This document shows positions 1 to 11,100 of a stretch of DNA of 64,000 nt, piece after piece (the stretch's first letter is position 1; every line of letters begins with the position of its first letter). The notes beneath the pieces are model-generated. The model made no database searches. It was given only the letters and a program-made list of their open reading frames with translations, and had not been told where the DNA came from. A program made the position numbers and the translations under genes. The DNA is from Linanthus parryae (Eukaryota; Streptophyta; Magnoliopsida; Ericales; Polemoniaceae), in NCBI GenBank assembly GCA_023055425.1, contig JALGPY010000008.1:7450501-7514500 (forward strand), given 5' to 3'.

Positions 1-68
1 CCGCTCTCCTACACCTCGTCCTTAACTCGGCACGGTCCAGCCTTGCTCTCACCTTAAGTATTAATTGA

Positions 69-104
<36 letters not shown>

Positions 105-105
105 T
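69..105. repeat. (GT)n(AT)n compound microsatellite
   Basis: A run of about 13 GT dinucleotides passes directly into about five AT dinucleotides. It is a simple sequence repeat and likely polymorphic. The rest of 1-1163 is AT-rich and shows no gene. Positions about 270-440 resemble a decayed copy of the Stowaway-like palindromic family described at 40729-40975. Confidence 0.9.
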
Positions 106-1163
106 CACAACACAGTTTCAATCATTTTTTTAAAGCGGAATTATATTGATAACTAGACAAGGTTACAAGTTGTGTTGATCCTATCATGGACTTTCTGAAC
201 CTCCGTACGATGTACATGGCAGTTTCTACCCTTTTCTATACTCATTTATTTCATCTGTTTCTTTTCTTACTTTCTACGTCGCTACTAACTGAGTCATTTT
301 GATACGAAAATTTGATTAGCAAAACGATGCAAGAATTTTATAATCTTTTCATGGTGTCGTAGAGAAATAAAACACCGTGAAAAGATTATCAAATTCTTGG
401 TATTGTTTTGTTGATCAAATCACTGGGTCAAAAAATGATCCGAAAAAATGTCAAAATATGAAGCAAGAGAATAAACAAAGAAAGTAGGTGACATATTAGG
501 ACGGATATCACTCAGAAGATTTAATTATCTTTTGAGTCGTATGATTGTTTTAATGTCAACCATTAAATCTCAAGAGATTTAATGGTTGAGATCAAAACAA
601 CATTATCACTTTTACCCATATAATGAGGGCTAAAGGACATGGATTGGAGCAGTCAAGGGATTCAAGGATGATAAAACTTAAGTATATAAGAACTTAACTT
701 ACATAGTAAATCATTCAATATGGTCTCTCACAAATAATTTTAATATCGAATACCCCCACAATGACTAGGTGATTTCAATAACAAAACAACACAATAACGT
801 GTTAAACGTTTCATAATGTTTTAAACTTTGCTGTACTCCCGTTGTTTAGAACACAATAAGTGACATTCATCATACCATTTCCAATCCAAAGCACAGCAAA
901 ATTTGAAAGTGCAAAATAGTGAAAAGATGCAATACTAAAACTTTGAACAAACATGTTTCTTTACATGAACAAAAACATTGCTTGAGTGATCAAAACAATC
1001 CGTATAACACTTTGCTGTTTACACAAAACAAGACGACAATTTCTGCAACCTAAAAGATAAAAAAAGAGTCGACAAAAATTGTAGAGAAGCTCCAATGCAG
1101 AAGATGAGTAGTGTGTTTTTGGCTACACACAGCTTATTCGAAATTGACTAGAAGGCGCTCTAA

Positions 1164-3735
1164 TTATGTACACTTAAATTTCGGGCAGACGGAGAGAATG
1201 ATGATGAGGATGAAAACCAACACGATCGAGAAAGCAATCAGTTTTATCTTCATGTTCTGGAACCACATCTTCCTCTTTATCTTTGTTCCCTGTGTCCGGA
1301 AGTCTTGAGCCTGAAATGCCAACCGATTCCATGAACAAAATCTCAGAAACCCAAGAGCAGAAAAAGCAGGTTCAATAGGGCAACGAGATTATGGCACGAC
1401 ATTATATTTTTCAATCAAATTTTGATACAGTATGATTCCCGAATGAATACAGCCTGGTAAAAAAAAGTTTTTTTTAAAGGGTGTTAATTAAAACAATGTG
1501 AACTCCGGGGTATTTGTGTATGTGTAAAGAGCATTTTTCGTCAAATGTCATTATAATAGGATAAGAGATCAATTTTGAAAAAGTGAAGGGTGACAATTGC
1601 CACCCCTTGCCCCTTAGTAGCTCCGCCACTAATTACTGCTCAAAATGAGGAGAGTAACACAAGATCTTATTAGTCACATGTATACAAGAGACATAATCCT
1701 GATGTAAGATATATAATGATTTGTCTGCAACTGTGAGTCTGTGACAAGCGGAAATCTTTATGCGACCAAGTTGCATAAAGATATGATATTCAGAAACTTA
1801 TTATGCACAACAAATTAGATACAAGTAACAGTATCCCGATCTGGGGTAAATAACGATTGTTAACAATTTCACTAGCCAAAACCTTACCTGAGAGCGTAGG
1901 TTCTCAGTTTTATCTACAAGCAGCTCAATCTTCTCCCCACGGTCAAGTACCTGCATGAACATACATGTGCATTCAAATAAATCCAGAACATGTCAAATAT
2001 ACAATGTACAACGTAATCCTAACCTAGTATCTAAAAAATTTAAGGTTAATGTTACAATTTCGAGTTTCTATTTTCACCGTAATAACTAGTAAATGCATGT
2101 GTTTTTGCGAAAATCCCTTTTACCTTCTCGATGTTTTCCATCATCACTCCCTTGACTTCAGTAACCTGAGCTTTCACTTTAGCAAGTTTGTTCATCTCAT
2201 CAGGATGATCAACACAGTACTGCATGTGTTGCTTCAGTTTAGGCCTGCATTTGTTAGAAAACAGTGAAAAGAGATAACAATAAGTGGAGAGTAATATGAA
2301 GAGACATTGGAAATGTTTTAAGGATATTCGGGGATGTTAATGAAACATACCCGTATTCTTTGTTCAGGCTCTTTGCCGCGGCAGTTGAAGCTTTACCTTT
2401 ACCATATCTCTTGTCGAAATCCTCCTTAATGCGCAACAAGAAAGCCATTGGGAGTTGTCTTCCAGCACTCTCGACCGCAACAACACAATAAGCTGTTAAA
2501 GATCCATCAGAGTTTATTAAGCTTCTCAATGAATGATTAGATCATTTCATTACATTCGGAGAATGCATTAGGTCTAATTTGCCACAATGTTACGTAGCGA
2601 TAACTGATCATTTTAGAGGTAACAAATTAGCCTTTGGAATATATTACATGGGTATTGTTGGAATGACACAAGGAAATAAAGCTGCTCCATACAATCGCGA
2701 CAAGCCTTCTCATCACGAGGTTACGTTCTTTAGTGCTGCTCCATACAATAAAGCTGCTCCATACAATCGCGACAAGCCTTCCCATCACGAGGTTACGTTC
2801 TTTAGTGCTCTTGGAGATGCTAATATCACGTCTCCAAAGCATCATGACCACAAGATTAATACGGATTCTAGACAGTTCCAATTGTGAGGGACCACCACAG
2901 CAAGCCCCAGAGGAATGAAAAAAATTCCTATCCGAAGGCATATTGCCATGTGGGTATGAGAAGACAACTCAGAGGAGACACATCAGCAAAGTGGTCAGAA
3001 ATAGCGGACCAAATTTTGATATTCCACGTGGGATGAAAAGAAAACTGAGAGGAGACATATCAGCAAATTTGTCAGAAATAGCGGATCCGGATATGAGAAG
3101 AAGCCGAGAGGAGACACATCAGCAAAGATGTCAGAAATAATTACAGCTTTTTATCTGGACTTCAGACAGTTGCAGTTTTGATCATCTAGGGACCACCATT
3201 TCAGCAACACCGAGAGGAATGGATAATTTTCCTATCCAGAGGCGTATTGCCACGTGGGTATGAGAAGAAAATTGAGATGAGACATATCAGCGAAGTTGTC
3301 AGAAACCGTGGGTCCAATACTGGATCGTCCACCTAATTCCCTTGTTTCATGATCATACGAAATCTTGAAATGTCCACCCATATGCTAGAAAGATTATAAC
3401 AAACCCTAACTTAATGCATCATCTAGAGACAAAACCAAATTTCCAAACTCTAGAACATCTTCATTGAACCTTTAATATGTAGAAACAATATACCAAACAC
3501 AATAACACGCAGATCATGTCGATTCAATTAAGAAAGAAAACTCACTGAATCCATTTTCGACCATGTAATTGAAGGTATGGCCGTCGCAGTTGTAGGTGAA
3601 CTTGTTGTTGCTAGACGGAAGCTTCTGGAGGCATTGTGCAGCAATGGTGGTGAAATTACCGGTGAATTCGGTGTATTCTGCGAGGATCACTGTCCCTCGG
3701 GCCACGAAGCTGAAGATCAATTGTTGTTGTCCCAT
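1164..3735 (-). CDS. VAMP72-type longin R-SNARE (vesicle-associated membrane protein), five exons
   Basis: Exons on the minus strand are 3546-3735, 2351-2492, 2124-2244, 1888-1950 and 1164-1310. All have GT-AG borders and keep frame, giving 663 nt and 220 residues, the usual VAMP721/722 length. Residues 1 to about 115 form the longin domain (starting [14 protein letters not shown]). Residues about 125-185 are the SNARE helix, with the zero-layer arginine at R155 in VLDRGEK. Residues about 195-213 are a hydrophobic tail anchor, followed by a short CPKFKCT end. Known family role: R-SNAREs of this group drive fusion of secretory vesicles with plasma membrane or cell plate, pairing with Qa, Qb and Qc SNAREs. 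The start codon at 3735 is the family's usual Met; an in-frame upstream Met at 3765 has no homologous sequence. Which paralogue (721, 722, 724 and so on) cannot be settled here. Intron 1 (2493-3545) carries repeats. Confidence 0.95.
2678..2808. repeat. 72-bp tandem repeat in VAMP intron 1
   Basis: A unit starting AAAGCTGCTCCATACAAT at 2678 begins again at 2750 and runs to about 2808. One difference is visible in the shared CATCACGAGG stretch (TCT versus TCC just before it). The near-identity implies a recent duplication. It lies wholly inside intron 1 of the R-SNARE gene. Confidence 0.85.
2895..3330. repeat. Degenerate repeat array (four related segments) in VAMP intron 1
   Basis: The phrase GAGGAGACACATCAGCAAA and close variants, followed by GTCAGAAATAGCGGA or a variant, occur at about 2975, 3048, 3108 and 3275. 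Two copies are also preceded by a shared block (GAGGAATG, CCTATCC, GGCRTATTGCCAYGTGGGTATGAG). These are older and more diverged than the neighbouring 72-bp repeat. Confidence 0.75.
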
Positions 3736-3954
3736 TTTCTTCCCCAGAAACTCAACCCCATACACTCTTTGGAAACAGAAGAGAGAAAGGTAAAAGGGGA
3801 CAGAGGATGGGGTAAATCTGGGAATAATCGGATAGAGAGAAACTCGACAAGTAAACGGTGAGACGATGATAGAGAAGGAAATGACAAACGACTGGAGCTC
3901 CTGAATTCACGGTACAACGATTGGTGAAGACAGACATCTACCATGTTTTTTGTC

Positions 3955-3962
3955 TATATATA
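3955..3962 (-). promoter_or_regulatory. Probable TATA box of the VAMP gene
   Basis: The minus strand reads CTATATATAGAC here, about 220 nt upstream of the start codon at 3735. A start of transcription near 3925 would give a 5' UTR of about 190 nt. Inferred from position and sequence only. Confidence 0.5.
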
Positions 3963-4142
3963 GTGAGTGAGGTGATTATGCAGGGGAAAGGTAGTTACAA
4001 AATCGGTTACACACTTCCCGCCAGTTTGTTTAACTTTCCCCAAAACTTCATTTATTTGGGTTTTTTTCTCATATTTTCTTATGTTGTTCTTTCATTTTGT
4101 TTAGCCAGTGTTCAAAAAAGTACCAGGTGGAACTCCCATCAA

Positions 4143-4801
4143 GTTTGATGTAAAGACACTTTCACCCCTTCTTGTTTGGGAAAACCCCTTCTTGTTTGGG
4201 AAATGACACTTTCCTCCCTTTTGTGTTCCAACCTTCAAGACACCTGTGCCCCTGCCCCAGACTGTATCATATCACATTCGAAGAGGGCAAATTTGTCCCA
4301 AAAACTACTATAGTGACGAACAACCGTCCACATACTAGCGAGCCAACAATTAGGGAGTGTAAATATCTTAAAATTTGAAAGGGAAAAAGGGAAAAATTGT
4401 CATTTCCCAAACATGAAGGGGTGAAAGTGTCTTTGTATCAAACCTGAGGGGTGAAAGTGTCCTTACAGAACATAAAAATATAGGTAAAATACACTTTCAC
4501 TCCCTAAGGTTTGATATAAAGACACATTCATCCCTTCATGTTTGGGAAATGACACTTTCACCCCTATTGTGTCCAAAATTCACGACAGTTACACTATAGG
4601 CCGAATCATGTCATACCCTAAGAGAGAGAATTTGTCCCTAAAACTACCATAGTGACTGACACCGCATAACGATGTCACAATTGGAGAGTGTAAAATATTC
4701 TGAAATTTGACAAACAAAAAGGGTAAAAGTATCATTCCTCAACAGAAAGGGGTGAAAGTGTCTTTCAATCAAACTTGAGGGGTAAAAGTGTACTTTACCC
4801 T
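4143..4801. mobile_element. Two adjacent palindromic MITE-like elements (CACTTTCACCCC family)
   Basis: Each copy opens with a block like GACACTTTCACCCCTT and closes with its reverse complement (GGGGTGAAAGTGTC). One lies at about 4143-4442. The second lies at about 4483-4801, with outer arms GGTAAAATACACTTTCAC and GTAAAAGTGTACTTTACC. The arms run about 50 bp with an unrelated AT-rich core. Further copies or pieces occur at 13899-14400 (a variant), 27885-28160, 28162-28291 and about 42750-42870, so this is a genuine family in this genome. No coding capacity. Target-site duplications were not resolved. Together these fill the spacer between the VAMP promoter and the ADH 3' end. Confidence 0.7.
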
Positions 4802-5158
4802 CTTTTGGAACTATGGTTGTAAATAACAGTAAATACCAATACAATAGGTGCTCACACCAGCAGGTCGTAGTGTACCCGCATAACGGGAATCAGCAATCGA
4901 ATGCGTGAATCATTGCAAGTGCAATAATGGTAGAGCATAGACTGTTACGTCAGAATACCAAATGTAACAGAAATAACCCGAAGAAGAAGAGTAAACAGAA
5001 GACCTCAGCTAAAAACTGATTTCCATAGATCATTCCCGAGTTTTCTTGCAATGAAACAGAAAACGCTCTTCAATTATTTCTAGAACAAAACAGAAGCAGC
5101 ATCCTAGAGGAAGTTTAAGGTACCGGAAAATGTCGCAAAGGTTGAACGGAAACCAAGA

Positions 5159-8100
5159 CTACATAATCTCAACCACTGCACGCCCAATAATGGTCCCCTT
5201 ATTGAGATCCGAATAGGCCTCATTCGCATCCTCCATTTTGCATTTTCTGGAAATAGAACCCTTGAGGTTGAAGATGCCGCTCTCTGCCAGCTTAACCAAC
5301 TTAGGCAGATCCTGCCTTGCCCTGCCCCCGTACGATCCAATGATCTTAATCTGCTCCACACAAGAAATGTAATCAACTTCAATGACGAGAAACAGAAACC
5401 CTTAAAAGAAAGAAGAAGAAACAGAAACACCCTTACCTGTCGGCGGACTAGTCTATTTATATCCACTTCCCCTCTGACTTTTGAGTCCGTAAGTCCAATC
5501 ATTACGGCTTTTCCTCCATCTCTTACACTCTGAGTGCACTGTTGAAACGTCAGTGCTTTTCCGAGGGCTTCCACGGCGACGTCCACGCCTCTTCCTCCAG
5601 TCAATTCCTATCCAGCAGAGTTATTAGGTTTCTCTCAGGAAACTTATAAGGATACGAGCATCTCCAGCAGTAGGAGGTAGAAAAATGTAAAATTTACATG
5701 TTTTAAACTCTGCATAACATACATTTAAAGGGTTCACTCCAACAGTGTGATTAACTTTATGAGTTAATTAGTTAAATTATGCAATTCTGAGATGCAAGGG
5801 AGGAGAGAGATAGACACATTTTTGTAAAATGTATGCTGATGTGCATGACCTATTGGAGCTCAGTATTTCACCATCTTCTTATTTTTGCTAATAATGCATT
5901 TTGCATGATCTGTTGGAGATGCTCAAAATCATACCAGCAAACTCATTGCAGAACTCAAGAGTAAAGGGAGAGTGATATGCCAAAACACTCAATGATGATC
6001 TAAAAGCTCGATTAGAAACATACTCTTATCTTTTCAACAGCGTCCTCGTTTCGAGCATTGATCGTATGAGTAGCTCCAAGCAGCTTTGCTTGTTGCAGTT
6101 TGTCATCTTGCACGTCGACAGCGATCACCTCAGAGGCACCAAAAGCACGGGCAATCTGCAAACAACTGGCACAAAGCAATCTAGTTATTAACAAGGGAAG
6201 TAAAATGTTATCATAATTGGAATCCAGAAAAACCTAAGAGAAACTGAACCCTCTACTGGAAATGGAACAAGGCAAAGTGGGAAAGATTTAGAAACTCGGC
6301 TTCAGTGTTTCAACCCCAGATTCCGCTTATGAGAGCCGAGGAATCAGAAATTTCATTCGTAGTTCAATTATCTTTGTGTTGAGAAGTCCCCAATCGGACA
6401 TTCAAAGAGAAGAAGAAGAGCTAATAAGCACCCTGGGCTTCTCCCTTCATTGCCAATTGGTTTTGAGGTGGAACACCATGGATTCGTTACATTTTAACCA
6501 CCAGATCTTTTAATTTACAGCCCTTGGATCATCTCTATTTCAAAACTAAGAAGTTACGACATTCACATCTGTGGATCCCACCCATTAGGCAGGCAACCAA
6601 AAACAATAAAATTTCATCATAAACACTAAAGTATCCTTGTCTGTTGACGGTTGTGCCACTAATGACTAAACACATAGAGCTGCAGATAGGACACTTGCAT
6701 CCAGAAATGAAAAAAAGGGCAAGGAAATGCTAATGTTATTTGCCTTCTCCCAAACACAAGATATAAGTAAAAGGCACTTACATCTTGGTTTTGAGTTTTG
6801 ACGCTTGTTTGGTTTCAATAATGGGACTCAAGCCCTGAAGTGAAGGAATCGAACTGCTGATGCTATTTAGCAAACAAAGTGAAGGGTGTTTTAAGTCGCA
6901 TCAAGCGGTTGGTCAACAAAGCCATTGTAAAACTGGATTTTGAAAAAAGTTGAGTTTCACCATATTTTTTTACTTTCAAAGAACAACATTACCAATATAC
7001 CCATACTAGTTTTTGTATTTACACACTACCACACTTACATTTGACGTACCATAGTTTTATTAGCAACTTTGAAAGGTTAATTGTAATCTTCACTAACCAA
7101 CAAAAGTACAAAACTGTTACATCATTAACTTTTTTGTAAGCACCAACTTTTTTCACCAAACACAACTTTTTTGTCACGATTTATTTTAACAACAACTAAG
7201 AAGTCGACTTAAAAGTCCAAAAGCCATACCATACTCACTCATAACTATACCCAAGACTGACCCCTCATAATACAGCACAACTAACAAAACGAAGAAAGCA
7301 CTTCAGATGGTGCCACGTGAACCAATCGAAGCAAGCGCAAGGTTTACAGCTAAAGAAGCAGAGATTTCCAATAAACGGTATAGACAGTGGCTGATCTAGG
7401 AAATCAAACTAGCCGGGGCAAGAAATAAGTCATAGGGTAGAATTGATAACATTTGATTTCAGCAAGAATGTATTATTTATAAGAGTGTACTTGTTAAAAA
7501 CTTATAAAAATAAGAGTACTAGTGAAAATTTTGAAAAGTCAGGGGGGCAATTGCCCACCCTTGCCCCTTAGTGCATCCGCCCCTGCATCCCAATATAGAG
7601 GTCACAATGATATCGAACTCTTCAGGTACAGGGCAACTTCCTCTCTTAGGATAGAGCGGCGGCTGATAAAAGTTAAGGGAGAGAATAAGATGACTAATGG
7701 GAAGGGTGCTGGCTGCTTCCTCTCCTTCTATCTATTAAGAATTTTGAGTCGCTATCTCTTACTTGGGTAAAAAGGAATCTTCGATCTTGTTATAATAACA
7801 AGTCATCCTCGAGCGAATGTGGGACGCAAATACTGATCTAGCCTTGGAACTAGGGCAAGAAAATGATCCTTTCCGGTTAGTCGATGGTCTACGACCACCC
7901 TCCCTGGCATCTCTATCTGGCTTGCTTGCTGGAACAAAGACTGATATTTTGTATTTGACTTTACTAGATGTCTATTTATTTAAGAATGTGTGGAACGAAA
8001 GAAGCCTCTGCATTTGCATTCAAAGGTTCGTTTTACTCCCTATTAGGAACATCCGATCGAAGAACAAACCGATGCCTGATGCTGCTTCTTCGAACTCAGA

Positions 8101-11100
8101 GAAAGTTGCTGCTGCCCTAGCCTTCTCCCTTTCCCCTTTTGGTTCCGCCACTAATGTAATTTTTTTTTTCAAGTGATAGATCAATGTAGATGATGTGCCA
8201 TGTTAGGACACAATTAGGACATTAAGTTGGTGAAAATAGCATTTTTGGTGAAACAAAGCTAAATTAGCTATTCAGCGTGTCCATGACATGTCCTAGTTGA
8301 CGTTTGGGTGGTGTTTGTGGAAATGTTATTCTATAGAACTTGGTTATCCCCATTTTGAGTACTGTGAAAAGTAAAAGAGGTGAAGTAAATATGTCAGGAA
8401 CTAGTTGAAATGGAGCAAATGCTAGTGGTTGAATGGTAGGAGTTGTGCAGAAACTTTATTGGAAAAGAGTATCTAGTACTCTAGTCTGTAAATGAAGTAA
8501 TAGCCTACAATAGGTAACTTAGTAGATGCAGTTTTGAGAGGGCTTCTCATCAAGCATGGTAGTATATATGTACTCTCCTTTGCAGGTTCACTTGAAGCTT
8601 TCATCTTCTTGAATGGTGTATGTGGGTTCCAATGGGTGATCACTGCTTATTTGGTGTAATCCAACATCACCAGCTGCCACCAGCAGAGCAACTCCAGAAT
8701 CTGCTAGACGAGGTTTGGGGAATCCCTGGAAGGTTCAGAATCACCCATAGCTGTTTAGGAAGAAAGTTCATCTTCCATTTCGATTCGAAAGAAGAAAGAG
8801 ATTTGGTGCTAGAAGACACTCCATGAGCAGTGAATGGTATGTTTCTCATGCTGAAATCAGTTGAAAATGAAAATGTTTTTGATGTGGAGAGGCTCAGCAT
8901 GGACACTACACCCATCTGGATGCAGATTCATGGACTCCCGGATTACTACAAGTCCTTCGCTGCGGAAACAGTTGGACCCGTGGCTGGGGAGGTCATTAAG
9001 GTGGACACGTGTACTCAACTAATTCGATTGCAGGTCAAGATCGACCCCCAGTCGCCTCTGATTGCCGGGATTTTCGTAGAGTTGGGACGTTCCGGCGGGA
9101 CGAAATGGGTCGACTTCAGCTACGAGAGGGTGTTCGAGTTGTGTTTTTTGTGTGGAAGAGTCGGTCATCCGAGGGACAAGTGTAACGTCACGCCGGAGAC
9201 GGCACGGAGCATGGTCGACGCAGCGATAGCCGAGGGCAGTCGTAGACTCGGTTACAATGTCGCATCGGAAGAGGGCGGAGGTAGTGGACACGGTAATTAC
9301 TACGATGTAATAGCTGAGCCTAAGAAGCCGCTGTATTGCCGGGAGGTGATGGTGCACGCCCCGCAGGGGGCCCGCGGTTGGAAGTCTAACAAGATGGTTA
9401 TTTATGATGCGGAAGACGAGATGCCACCGATCGAGCGCGATTTCTTTCATTCTTACCTTCAGTCGAACCGTCTAGGAGAGCCTACGCTGACCATCTACGT
9501 GTTGCGGAGGATCATTAAGGGAAAGGTCAAATTCAAAAGGATTGACTGCGAGGCGATACGAGAAGCGAGATATATTTAGTGCTTATTTTGTATCCAGGAT
9601 TTGGTTGTGTTTTTGTATCTTTTTATGTAACTTTGTTGTTGTTGTAGTAGTAGTTTTGGTTCTGGTTCTGAAATGGGTGATGTTGAAAACATTAGATGTA
9701 GCGTATATATAATCATGGCTTCCTGGGTTCAAAACAACAAGCAAGCATGTCTTCCTTTTTTAGGACCACACTTAGGCGCGCTAGGGCTGGTCCTAAACCA
9801 CCGCAGTGCGGGGCCTTTTAACCTTTTGTATGGGCTGGTCTGCGCTGGTTTGGCAGTCCTCTGGCCCATTAGACAGCTCCAGCAGTATTGTGCCCACGTT
9901 GAATATCGCATCTAACTATGGTTTTTATGCCAATTTTGTTTACATGTTAATGGTCTTGTTCAGAATAAAACTTCATTACCCCAGTCATGCCTTTAGTAGC
10001 CACATTCAGTGGCGGAGGCTGCAATTACGAATAGTTGGGACAAAATTATATGTAAAGCCAATTACGGGGACACTATTGCAAGAGTTTGAAATCAGCCGAG
10101 GCATGTGTGTAGTTAATAAGAGAGTATCACTATTAAAATGTTATAAATAAAGGGTGTAAGAGGAGCTTTTAAAAACTCAGGGGGGGGGGGGGGGGGGGAA
10201 CTACCACCCCAAGCACAAAAGTGCCTCCGCCCCTGGATATAGAGTTCTGCTCTTCAACTATAAAAATTAACTCCTATAGTTTTTCAAGTTTTTAGGATGG
10301 AGAATCGAAGAGTTTATTTAGCACCAACGCTATCTGGGAGAAGCCAACAACCTTCAAGCTTTGTACATCAAGAGCTTGATAATCAATATGAGGAACCACA
10401 AGATCAACAACTAAATAATCATTTTTGCTAAACAACAAGACAAAGATGCATCTTAAGGATTACACAAAAAAAATTAAATTACCCAAGAAAAAAGATGCAT
10501 CTTAAGAGTTACTCTTACCTTGAGCCAACACCGCCTATGCCGATGACAGCAACAGTGTCCCCAGCACGAATCTGGGCTGCATGAGCCATAGCTCCATAAG
10601 CGGTGAATACTGCACATCCCAGAATAGCAGACTCGGTGTATGGCAATGTGTCAGGAAGCACACATAAGCCATGTGCTGGCACAACACAATATTCTGCAAG
10701 GCCTCCCATGCTATACATGTAGACTGGTTTGCCTGCAGAGATTCACCCTTCAGTTATATCCAGGGTTTGTAGCTTTTATTCAAGAGAGACACATGGACGA
10801 ACAGGCTAAAATTTCCACAAAGACGAAATACAATAGTGAGAAGAACCAACCAATAACAAAGAGCATGCCTGTGTCATCTACTGAAGAACCCTCTTGAAAA
10901 GCATATGCTGCAGTTCTTAAAAAGTTCAACAAAATCCAAACATGACAGAAAAGCAAATCTGAGGGTTTATCGAAGATAGATGTTGTCTATATGACTCAAG
11001 GACCGAGAGCCTAATAAAACACTGTCTCATTAGATGTAGAGATTAGCTTTGGATGAGTTTGGTATGACTTATTTGCAACTGAAGTTGACTTAGTCAAGAA

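Noticed and set aside
9019..9450. 143-codon minus-strand frame over the zinc-knuckle gene
   Set aside because: Shadow frame produced by the GC-rich coding sequence on the other strand; no domain.
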